This document shows, in pieces, positions 1 to 7,112 of a stretch of DNA of 64,000 nt. The position numbers and the translations under genes are program-made. The notes under the pieces were generated by a model, which searched no databases, was not told the origin of the DNA, and was given only the letters and a program-made list of their open reading frames with translations. Source of the DNA: Rhizobium sp. FKL33 (GTDB lineage Bacteria; Pseudomonadota; Alphaproteobacteria; Rhizobiales; Rhizobiaceae). The stretch lies in NCBI RefSeq assembly GCF_005222915.1, contig NZ_STFX01000019.1, positions 1 to 64,000 of the forward strand, written 5' to 3'. Position 1 is the first letter of the stretch. Every line of letters starts with the position of its first letter.

Positions 1-77
1 AACACCTCCAATCAGAAGGGAATCATGAAAACCGGAAATCTCAAAATCCCAACGATTCACGTTTTCGGTACGATGCT
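1..77. mobile_element. Possible end of an insertion sequence or other foreign segment
   Basis: These bases are visibly richer in A+T than the gene they adjoin and encode an atypical tail right after methylase motif I. The junction reads TTAG at 78-81 (CTAA on the other strand), the kind of tetranucleotide that IS427-group IS5 elements duplicate. No transposase is in the window. A rhizobial intergenic palindrome of the RIME type is an alternative, because GCATCGTACCGAAAACGTG resembles the start of such repeats. Only the outer edge is visible. Confidence 0.33.
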
Positions 78-1209
78 TTAGCAGGAATGTGCCGGTGCCA
101 ACCGCTGGGTCCGCCACGGTGACGTCGGAGGAGGCAAGGCCGCTCGTGCGTTCGAACAATGGCCCGCGCAGCACTTCGTCCACCATACGCACCATGGCGT
201 TCACCACTTCCGGCGGGGTGTAATAAGAGCCGGTGCGCTTGCGCAGCGTGTTGTCGTAGACCTCAAGAAAATGTTCGTAGAAATAGAGCCAGGCGTCAGG
301 GTCCTTTTTGCTCACCTCGCGCCAGTTCACAGCGTCCAGCACACGCGCCATTGTGTCGAGCGAGGTTTTCAGCGCCGTGCGATTTTCAGGGTTATCGGTC
401 AGAAGGCCAAGCGCGGTGCCGATCAGTGAGTTGGATTTCTTGAGATCAGAGGCGGCATGCTCGATGCCTTGGCCCAGCGAAATGTCGCGCGTTCGGGCAA
501 TCAGCAGGCCGAAAGTCACAGCTTGAGCGTAACCATCGGCAAACTGCGCATCGTCCGCCTGAGGAAAAAGCAGCTTTCGCCAATCCTGCGCCAAGCCGCT
601 CAAGGCCACGTTGCCGCGAGCCATCTGCTCGCTCACTTCATCGCGCAGGAGCCGGCAAAGGCGCGCGCTGACTTCCGCCAAGCGACGAGGGTTTTTCGGC
701 GTTTGCGGCGTCCAGGTGAAGAAATCGGAAAACAGAGTGAGCAGGCTGCCGGGCGCACGAACCGCCTTGCCATCCGTTTCCAGATCGCCTTCCAGGCGCA
801 CGATGCCGCCTTGAAGTTCGCCGTCACGCCAGAGCGAGAAGCTCATGCCATCGGTGTAAAGGAGGTTCGGTAGCGATTTCAGCCGGTTCCACTGCTCTTT
901 GTCATGCCCCTGAAAACGGCGCGGGTCGGCGCCCTTGCCCGGAGCCTTGACTTCGATGAAGCCGGTCAACGCCTTGCCGAATGTGACCGCGTAGTCCGGC
1001 CGCGTCATGATGTCGGAAAGGGTGCTTTCGCCAATCAGCGACACCACATCCCCAGGGTAACCCAGAAGCTCGACAATGCCTGAGATAAAGTTCTCCAATG
1101 GACCACGCAACTGATCTTCCGGCGCACCTGAAACAACCGGGCTGGACAGCTTTTTCGAAACAGCATGGCCGAAAGCGGAGGCAATAGATTCAAGAGATAT
1201 GGACGACAT
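1..1209 (-). CDS. N6-adenine DNA methylase, 5' part (3' end outside window or disrupted)
   Basis: Likely the modification subunit of a restriction-modification system, or a fused type IIG enzyme. The first 300 or so residues are a target/nuclease-like N-terminal region ([10 protein letters not shown] near the start recalls the core of a restriction endonuclease fold). Residues 328-336 read SYYTPPEVV and 367-377 read [11 protein letters not shown], which is the S-adenosylmethionine-binding motif I of gamma-type adenine methylases. The catalytic NPPY motif is not in the window. ATG at 1209 has an AGGGGA ribosome-binding site. The frame stays open to base 1, but the 26 residues after motif I do not resemble the helix expected there and come from A+T-richer DNA, so the gene may be interrupted. 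Confidence 0.8.
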   Translation of the reverse strand, partial: MSSISLESIASAFGHAVSKKLSSPVVSGAPEDQLRGPLENFISGIVELLGYPGDVVSLIGESTLSDIMTRPDYAVTFGKALTGFIEVKAPGKGADPRRFQGHDKEQWNRLKSLPNLLYTDGMSFSLWRDGELQGGIVRLEGDLETDGKAVRAPGSLLTLFSDFFTWTPQTPKNPRRLAEVSARLCRLLRDEVSEQMARGNVALSGLAQDWRKLLFPQADDAQFADGYAQAVTFGLLIARTRDISLGQGIEHAASDLKKSNSLIGTALGLLTDNPENRTALKTSLDTMARVLDAVNWREVSKKDPDAWLYFYEHFLEVYDNTLRKRTGSYYTPPEVVNAMVRMVDEVLRGPLFERTSGLASSDVTVADPAVGTGTFLLKHRTENVNRWDFEISGFHDSLLIGGV

Positions 1210-1283
1210 GTGATTCCCCTTGTCGTCAACCATATGTGGCAAGAGGCTAAATGCAAATGCGCGTCGTTTGATACAATCCAACA

Positions 1284-1308
1284 AAACGGCGACCCTTGCG
1301 AGCCGCCG
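1284..1308 (-). terminator. Probable terminator after the aminotransferase gene
   Basis: Read on the minus strand, a short stem CGGCG/CGCCG with a loop of 11 bases is followed by TTTTGTT. It lies 28 bases past the aminotransferase stop and upstream of the methylase start, where it would insulate the two same-strand genes. The stem is only 5 bp. Confidence 0.4.
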
Positions 1309-1335
1309 CCTCATCAAACTGTTCTGTGAAACGCC

Positions 1336-2664
1336 TTACGCGTTCGCCACCAGCACTTCCCTCAGCTTGCCGATCAATTCGTCGATTTGCTCCTTGGTGA
1401 TGATCAAGGGCGGCGAGAGCGCGATGATGTCGCCAGTGGTGCGGATGAGCAGGCCCTTTTCATAGGCCTTGAGGAAGGCCGAGAAGGCGCGCTTTGTCGG
1501 TTCGCCGTCGATCGGCTTCAGTTCGATCGCGCCGATCAGGCCGATATTGCGGATGTCGATGACATGCGGGCAATCGGCGAGCGAATGCAGGCGCTCTTCC
1601 CAATAGGGGGCGAGCTCGGAGGCGCGGGTCAGCAGGCCTTCTTCCTTATAGGTGTCGAGCGTGCCCAGCGCTGCGGCCGAGGCGATCGGGTTGCCGGAAT
1701 AGGTGTAGCCGTGGAAGAACTCGATCAGATGTTCCGGGCCGGTCATGAAGGCGTCATGGATTTCCGACGTCACGAACACCGCGCCCATCGGGATGACGCC
1801 ATTGGTCAGGCCCTTGGCGGTGGTGATGATGTCGGGCTTGACGTCGAAGAATTGCGAGGCGAAGGGCGCGCCGAGGCGGCCGAAGCCGGTGATGACTTCG
1901 TCGAAGATCAGCAGGATGCCGTGTTTGGTGCAGATTTCGCGCAGGCGCTGCAGATAGCCCTTCGGCGGGATCAGCACGCCGGTTGAGCCGGCGACCGGCT
2001 CGACGATCACGGCGGCGATGGTGGAGGCGTCATGCAGGGTGACGATGCGCTCGAGTTCGTCGGCGAGTTCCGCGCCATGCTCCGGCTGGCCCTTGGAGAA
2101 GGCGTTCTTGGCCGGCAGATGCGTGTGCGGCATATGGTCGACGCCGGTCAAAAGCGTGCCGAACATCTTGCGGTTGGAGACGATGCCGCCCACCGAGATG
2201 CCGCCGAAATTGACGCCATGGTAGCCGCGTTCGCGGCCGATCAGGCGGGTGCGCGAGCCGTTGCCCTTGGCGCGGTGATAGGCCAGCGCCACTTTCAGCG
2301 CCGTTTCCACCGATTCCGAACCGGAATTGGTGTAGAGAATGTGATCAAGCCCTTCAGGCCCGATGTCGACCAGACGGTTGGCGAGCTCGAAGGCCTTGGG
2401 GTGGCCGAGCTGGAAGGCGGGGGCGTAGTCGAGTTCGCCGGCCTGTTCGCGGATCGCCTCGGTGATCTTCGGGCGGCAATGGCCGGCGTTCACGCACCAG
2501 AGGCCGGCAGTGCCGTCGAGCACGGTGCGGCCGTCATGGGTGGTGTAATGCATGTCCTTGGCGCCGACGAACAGCCGCGGTTCCTTCTTGAACTGGCGGT
2601 TGGCCGTAAACGGCATCCAGAACGCCCGCATGTCGTTGGGCGTGGAGTTGAGGCGGTTCGACAT
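1336..2664 (-). CDS. Class III omega-amino acid:pyruvate aminotransferase
   Basis: PLP-dependent transaminase of the class III (omega) group that moves amino groups from beta-alanine or other omega-amines to pyruvate. At 442 residues it has the usual length. Visible sites: NSGSES at 113-118 (phosphate cup), FDEVITGFGR at 254-263 with Asp255 contacting the pyridine nitrogen, and TTAKGLTNG with Lys284 as the Schiff-base lysine. The N-terminal FWMPFTANRQFK is typical of the beta-alanine:pyruvate subgroup. ATG at 2664 follows GGAG with good spacing. It stands alone; substrate cannot be fixed from sequence. Confidence 0.9.
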   Translation of the reverse strand: MSNRLNSTPNDMRAFWMPFTANRQFKKEPRLFVGAKDMHYTTHDGRTVLDGTAGLWCVNAGHCRPKITEAIREQAGELDYAPAFQLGHPKAFELANRLVDIGPEGLDHILYTNSGSESVETALKVALAYHRAKGNGSRTRLIGRERGYHGVNFGGISVGGIVSNRKMFGTLLTGVDHMPHTHLPAKNAFSKGQPEHGAELADELERIVTLHDASTIAAVIVEPVAGSTGVLIPPKGYLQRLREICTKHGILLIFDEVITGFGRLGAPFASQFFDVKPDIITTAKGLTNGVIPMGAVFVTSEIHDAFMTGPEHLIEFFHGYTYSGNPIASAAALGTLDTYKEEGLLTRASELAPYWEERLHSLADCPHVIDIRNIGLIGAIELKPIDGEPTKRAFSAFLKAYEKGLLIRTTGDIIALSPPLIITKEQIDELIGKLREVLVANA

Positions 2665-3107
2665 TTCATTCTCCGGAAGTGGTGAGACCCGTTGCGCGTC
2701 GCCTCGTACGGTCCGGTTTTTCCTGGGGTTTCAGGCAAATCGGCGCTCGACGCGGGCCGGCGTGCGTGTCGCGCAAACTAGCAAGCACCCCTGCCGCGTC
2801 AAGGAGGGCCACGGAATTTCATAAGTGATCACGGGAATTGACCGGTCAGGCCGGGGCAAGATTGGTGTGGGACTTCCTAATATGCAGGTCATGCGGCCGC
2901 CAGGGCAAATCGCGGACGCAGGACGGTGCATCAGCGGCGGAACGCCAGAATAGCCCCGTTTCTCCTCATGACCAGAGAAACGGGGCCGTTTAAAAGTATC
3001 CCTTTTTCTCGTTCCTTTTATTAATTCATTCGACTTTATGAATTATCGTGGCCTTTTGTCGCGGTTTTTGCTGTAGTTGGCGCGCGCATGAATTAGTGGG
3101 GTTACTG
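2665..3107. other. Divergent intergenic region with palindromes
   Basis: About 440 bp between the aminotransferase start and the PAS gene start, so it must hold both promoters. No convincing gene was found. Two structures stand out: the 10-bp perfect palindrome TGACCGGTCA at 2839-2848, a possible regulator site, and a 12-bp perfect hairpin at 2953-2986. No clear sigma-70 promoter could be picked. Confidence 0.5.
2953..2986. repeat. Perfect 12-bp inverted repeat with 10-base loop
   Basis: GCCCCGTTTCTC at 2953-2964 is the exact reverse complement of GAGAAACGGGGC at 2975-2986. It lies between two divergent genes, so it is not the terminator of either, and no T-run follows on either strand. It could be a terminator of an unseen small RNA, an mRNA 5' structure of the PAS gene, or a relic. 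Confidence 0.7.
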
Positions 3108-4070
3108 GTGCTGCTTGCCTTGAATGACGGCGTTGAAACGCCGCTCGAATTCGACAAAGCCGTCATAGGCATCGCCAGTAGCGAGATCGTCCATCTGGCG
3201 TCAGCTTTTCGCCGCTTCGGCGTGTTGAAGATCGATCTTTCTAGTGGGTCGATGTATTTTTCGCCGGACGCCTGCCGCATGCATGACTTGCCCGTGACGT
3301 CGGGACCGATCGAGGTGGCAGATCTTTTCAGCCAACTTCATCCCGAAGACGCCGAGCGCATTTTTGATGCGTTCGACACGGCGACGAGATCGCGTTGCGG
3401 CTGGTATTTCAACTTTCGGATTCGGCAGAAGGACGGCTCCTGGCGCTGGGCGCGGTTGGTCGAGCGCTATATCGATACGCCTCCGAATGGCGAGTTCATC
3501 GGCATCGTCTATGAATTCCTGCCGCCTGTGCCGACCGCCGAAATCCGGATCAGGCAGGTCGATGAACCCGGCGGCGAAAAGACGCTTTGCCGGCTGGTGT
3601 TTACCGGCAAGACCACGTGCATTCAACGTGTCGAGGAGCCGCTTGAGGATCAGGCCGCCGAGCGGCTCCGTCATCCTGCAATAGAGGTGGGGGACGACGA
3701 TCTGGCGGAACTCATTTCCCGGCATCGTCTCTATGGCTTCTTCCGGCAGGATATCGAAAGCGGCCATTGCTACTTCTCGCAGGCCGCTTATCAGATCTAT
3801 GGCTTACCCTATACATCCGGACCCGCCAATCTGGCTGAGATGATCCGGCGAACGCATCCGGATGATGTCTGTCTGGTGTCATCGGCCTTCGAAGCGGCGG
3901 CCCGACACAAGGCGATGTTCCATATCGTCCATCGCTATGCCCGCACCACCAGCTACAAGACGCTGCGGCTGGTCGGCAATTATCGCGAAACGCCGGATGG
4001 CCGGGGCGAACTCTACGGCTCGATCTACGAATTCTACGACAATCTCTCGATCGTCGGCTTTTCATCCTGA
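3108..4070 (+). CDS. Double PAS-domain protein without output domain
   Basis: Cytoplasmic protein of about 320 residues with two PAS_3-like domains and no kinase, GGDEF or HTH part. The two halves repeat the same pattern: a segment GxFRxDxxSGxxYFSxxxxxxxGLP-like, then LHPEDAERI (first copy) or THPDDVCLV (second copy), then an aromatic strand and RLVExY or RLVGNY followed by YGSIYEFY. PAS modules of this sort bind small ligands or mediate protein contact, so it is probably a sensor partner acting in trans. GTG at 3108 is preferred because GGGG lies 6 bases upstream; an earlier GTG at 3048 keeps the frame open but has no ribosome-binding site. Confidence 0.7.
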   Translation: MLLALNDGVETPLEFDKAVIGIASSEIVHLASAFRRFGVLKIDLSSGSMYFSPDACRMHDLPVTSGPIEVADLFSQLHPEDAERIFDAFDTATRSRCGWYFNFRIRQKDGSWRWARLVERYIDTPPNGEFIGIVYEFLPPVPTAEIRIRQVDEPGGEKTLCRLVFTGKTTCIQRVEEPLEDQAAERLRHPAIEVGDDDLAELISRHRLYGFFRQDIESGHCYFSQAAYQIYGLPYTSGPANLAEMIRRTHPDDVCLVSSAFEAAARHKAMFHIVHRYARTTSYKTLRLVGNYRETPDGRGELYGSIYEFYDNLSIVGFSS

Positions 4071-4084
4071 CGTGGAAAGAGTCT

Positions 4085-4103
4085 GAGGGGCAGGGCGCCC
4101 CTC
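4085..4103. terminator. Hairpin between convergent genes
   Basis: GAGGGGC and GCCCCTC pair perfectly around a 5-base loop in the 36-bp gap between the convergent PAS and DUF2333 genes. There is no long T-run, so efficiency is uncertain, but position suggests a bidirectional terminator. Confidence 0.5.
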
Positions 4104-4106
4104 TCG

Positions 4107-5228
4107 TCAGCGGTCGAGCACGTCGCGCACTTCGATGAGGTTCGAACGCGCCCGGAGAATGTAGAAACCCTGGGTGGCAAGATGGGTCGGCATGATCCAG
4201 CCGTCCTCGCGGCCGTTGGAGATGATCGCCGGCTGGATGTTCAGCGCCGCGCGGAACTGCTTGAGCATCTCGCTCCAGAGCGGCCCGAGATTGCGCTCGC
4301 GGATGACGGGGCCGAAATCGGCGCGGGCGGCGGTCAGGATGCCGTAATAGCCATAGAGCTGGCCGTAAGCGAACCAGAAGCGGTCGTCGGCGCGGGTGTC
4401 GAACCAGCCGGCATTGTAGTTTTCCGAGCGTTCCCGGAGCATGGCCGAGGTCGAGCCGAGGTCGTTGGCGATGCGGTCGAGGAATTCGAGCAGGTTGTCG
4501 GCGCGGCCGTCGAACACCGACTGGCATTTTCCAAGCTCGGTGTTGAACTGGTTCAGTTGGGTCACGGCCTGACGATAGATGTCCGGCGTCGGGGTGCGGA
4601 AGCCGAAAGGCGAGAAGCTGACATACCAGGAGGCTTCGTCATACTGCATGTTGGAGCGGGCGGCCTGCAGCGTGTTGTTGATGCCGGAGGTGCCGCGCAC
4701 GCGAGCAAGCGAATCCACCAGCTCGACGGTGGTGCGGCGCACCGTCTGGTTCACGCCGCGCTGAAAGCTGGCCTTGTTGTCGAGCCAGGGCGTATGATCC
4801 CAGTCGATCCCGAACAGGCCGAGCTTGTAGAGCGGCATCGAGGAAATCCAGGTGTTCTGGTTGACCTCCTGGTCGATGAGATCGGCGGCGATTTCGACAA
4901 TGCCCGATGTCTGGCATGCGGTCGGAGCCGCGCCTTCTGCGCCGCTGACGTCCTGTCCGGCTGCGAATTTGCGCTGATCGAGCTTGTAGGCTGCGACATA
5001 ATCCGGGTTGAAGCCCGTCCAGACCTGGGTGATCCAGACGAAATGCAAATAGGCGCCGACGAGGATCACCAGGAATAAGCCGACCACCGCCTTGATGATC
5101 AGCCCGCGCGAGGCGTACCAGCGGCTGGCGCTCAGGAAGGGGAACAGGATCCAGGCGATGATCATGCCGATCCCGCGGCCGATGGCGCTGAAGATGCGTT
5201 GGAAAAACGCAATGATCGGGTCCAGCAT
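4107..5228 (-). CDS. DUF2333 family inner-membrane protein
   Basis: Membrane-anchored protein of 373 residues of unknown role. A hydrophobic N-terminal stretch (about 8-35) and a stronger transmembrane segment near 45-65 are followed by a long, mostly periplasmic region rich in Trp, Gln and Asn, ending in conserved-looking helices (GWIMPTHLATQGFYILRARSN). This matches my memory of the DUF2333 family. ATG at 5228 is chosen because AGGAG lies 5 bases upstream; a GTG six bases earlier is too close to that site. It starts 2 nt after the stop of the upstream gene, so translation is probably coupled. Last gene of the SPFH/AAA block. Confidence 0.75.
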   Translation of the reverse strand: MLDPIIAFFQRIFSAIGRGIGMIIAWILFPFLSASRWYASRGLIIKAVVGLFLVILVGAYLHFVWITQVWTGFNPDYVAAYKLDQRKFAAGQDVSGAEGAAPTACQTSGIVEIAADLIDQEVNQNTWISSMPLYKLGLFGIDWDHTPWLDNKASFQRGVNQTVRRTTVELVDSLARVRGTSGINNTLQAARSNMQYDEASWYVSFSPFGFRTPTPDIYRQAVTQLNQFNTELGKCQSVFDGRADNLLEFLDRIANDLGSTSAMLRERSENYNAGWFDTRADDRFWFAYGQLYGYYGILTAARADFGPVIRERNLGPLWSEMLKQFRAALNIQPAIISNGREDGWIMPTHLATQGFYILRARSNLIEVRDVLDR

Positions 5229-5230
5229 GC

Positions 5231-6520
5231 TCACTCCTCTTGAATGCCGCAGAGCCGGCGGCGAAAGCCGGCCTTGTCCTTGAGATATGTACTTTCGAGC
5301 GTCTTCACAACGTGTTCCCGGAACTTTTCTGGATAGGTTTCATAGGCCTTGTAGAAGCCCTGCTTGTCGAAGATGAAGCGCGAGACGAAATCATGCGGCT
5401 GCAGCGACGCGATCAGCCGGTTGACCAGCCACTGGTCCGGATGGCTGGGTTCGGCGCGGATCAGCAGGAAGCGGTTCCGGGCGGCGATGTCGGGCATGCG
5501 GATGCTGCCGGTCGTATCCGCCACCCGCAGCATTTCGCTGAGCAGCGGATAGCCGCCATCGGCGAGCACCTGGTCGGCGTTCATATGCGCCCAGGTCTGC
5601 AGCCAGACCATGTCGGCGCGGTCGGCGTCGAAATTCGGATCCTTGGCGACGGCTAGGCCGAGCACGATCATGCGCATCCGGTGCTGATAGAGGCCCGATG
5701 CGATGACCCAGGACGCCTGCGGCAGCTGGATGCGGCGGGTGCGGGCGAGAAAACCATAGAGTGTCTCGTGGTCGTCGATATCGATGTAGGAGACCTGCCA
5801 GGGCCGCGCCTTCCGGAAACCCGGCGCATCGGCCCGGCAGATCACGGTGGTGTTGCGCGCATCGTGAAAGACATAGACGCCGCCGAAATGATCGGCCCAG
5901 AAGGCTTCATGGCGAAACACCAGCTGGTCAGGCACCAGTGTGTTCTGGCGAATGTCGCCGGTGATCTTGGCGAGCTCCACCATGCGGTTGAGCATGGCGT
6001 CGTCGCGCCAGGCCTCGGGCTGCGAGGTCAGCTGATCGGCGAGCATGCGCAATTCCGATGCTTTGCCGAGGATGTCCTCGGCGGAATGGACGCGGAAATT
6101 CACTTCGTTGATGGAGAGCAGATCCTCGATATGCTCGACCTTGGCCACCGAATCCTCGATCTCGCCATAGAGCGCGTCCTTGATGGTGACGGCGCTGATG
6201 GCGCGGGCATTGGCGCGGTAGAATTCATGCATCAGCCCGGCGGTGTTGGAAAAGCTGGTATGGACCACCGGCAGGTTTTCCTGCTCCGGGGTCAGAATGA
6301 TGAAGCGCCTGTTGACACGGAGCGGATCGAGATAGTCGCGGTCCCCCAGCTCCTCGGCAATCTCCGGCGAAAAGCCGGTCATGTCGATGTCGAAGCGCTC
6401 AAGCTTTGTTTCAGGCAGGCCGAAGCCCTTGAGCGCCTTGTTGTAGCGGGCGATCAGATGCGGGGCGTCGACCGTCAGCAGGCGACCATAGATGAGCTCG
6501 GATTCGAGGAGGCGTTTCAT
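5231..6520 (-). CDS. Conserved protein of unknown function (DUF6638-like)
   Basis: Predicted soluble protein of 429 residues with no signal peptide or transmembrane segment. It starts MKRLLESELIYGRLL and contains a well-structured alternation of helices and strands without any catalytic signature I recognise. I recall a rhizobial family labelled DUF6638 next to DUF2333 genes, but cannot verify it. ATG at 6520 lies 8 bp past the toxin stop; the open frame runs further upstream, but those residues overlap the toxin gene and look non-genic. Placement between the ATPase and DUF2333 genes suggests work in the same complex. Confidence 0.65.
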   Translation of the reverse strand: MKRLLESELIYGRLLTVDAPHLIARYNKALKGFGLPETKLERFDIDMTGFSPEIAEELGDRDYLDPLRVNRRFIILTPEQENLPVVHTSFSNTAGLMHEFYRANARAISAVTIKDALYGEIEDSVAKVEHIEDLLSINEVNFRVHSAEDILGKASELRMLADQLTSQPEAWRDDAMLNRMVELAKITGDIRQNTLVPDQLVFRHEAFWADHFGGVYVFHDARNTTVICRADAPGFRKARPWQVSYIDIDDHETLYGFLARTRRIQLPQASWVIASGLYQHRMRMIVLGLAVAKDPNFDADRADMVWLQTWAHMNADQVLADGGYPLLSEMLRVADTTGSIRMPDIAARNRFLLIRAEPSHPDQWLVNRLIASLQPHDFVSRFIFDKQGFYKAYETYPEKFREHVVKTLESTYLKDKAGFRRRLCGIQEE

Positions 6521-6528
6521 GAAAACTC

Positions 6529-6804
6529 TTACCTGTATATGTCCCGGCGGTGACCGATCTCGATCATGAGCACCACGAGCCAATCTTCGTGAAGCTCGCA
6601 AACAATCCTGTAATCGCCGACGCGGTAGCGCCAGAGATGTTCGTATCGGGGTCCCGTCAATGCTTTGCCCAAGCGCCGAGCGTCGCCTGCTCCGGCAACC
6701 CGCTCCTGCAGAAACTGGACAATACGTTTGGCTTCCGGACGGCCCAGCTGTTTGAGATCCTTCTTGGCGTTTTCGGTAAGCTCAATCGTCCAGTCCGAGC
6801 TCAC
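6529..6804 (-). CDS. RelE/ParE-family toxin of a type II toxin-antitoxin pair
   Basis: A 91-residue RelE-fold protein: an N-terminal beta strand with WTIELTENAKKDLKQL, a helical pair, then GPRYEHLWRYRVGDYRIVCEL and a final strand VVLMIEIGHRRDIYR. RelE toxins cleave mRNA at the ribosome; ParE relatives poison gyrase, and sequence alone does not decide. The RhhR/IYR C-terminus is typical of RelE-like members. It overlaps the antitoxin gene by 23 bp on the same strand, the usual antitoxin-first order. Confidence 0.85.
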   Translation of the reverse strand: MSSDWTIELTENAKKDLKQLGRPEAKRIVQFLQERVAGAGDARRLGKALTGPRYEHLWRYRVGDYRIVCELHEDWLVVLMIEIGHRRDIYR

Positions 6805-7015
6805 GCGTCGCCTCGCTCAGGCTGTAGGTGCGCATCTCGCCGGATTTCACTTTGTCCAGCGTCTCCTCGGCGCGCCTGATATCCTCAACCTCTTCGATAT
6901 GCTCTTCGATGGCTTGCCGTATGAAGGCGGAGGGCGATTGGCCCAGCTCATTCGCCGCGCTTTGCAGCCGCTCAAACACATCTTCCGGAAGTTGAATGGC
7001 AGTCTGAATGGTCAT
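6782..7015 (-). CDS. Ribbon-helix-helix antitoxin
   Basis: A 77-residue protein whose N-terminal half (TIQTAIQLPEDVFERLQ, then SPSAFIRQAIEEHI) is a ribbon-helix-helix DNA-binding unit; the acidic C-terminal half (EDIRRAEETLDKVKSGE) would wrap the toxin. It probably represses its own promoter as a complex with the toxin. AGGGA precedes the ATG at 7015. A weak candidate promoter (TTGCCG, 17-base spacer, TACGTT) lies in the 97-bp gap upstream, implying that the pair carries its own promoter inside the larger block. Confidence 0.82.
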   Translation of the reverse strand: MTIQTAIQLPEDVFERLQSAANELGQSPSAFIRQAIEEHIEEVEDIRRAEETLDKVKSGEMRTYSLSEATRELGLDD

Positions 7016-7112
7016 GGGTGGTTTCCCTATCCGCGTGCGCGACTGGTGAATTCAACGTATCCGAATGGAGGATCGTCGGCAATTCAGCAAAGCGCCCCTC
7101 CCATTGCCCATC

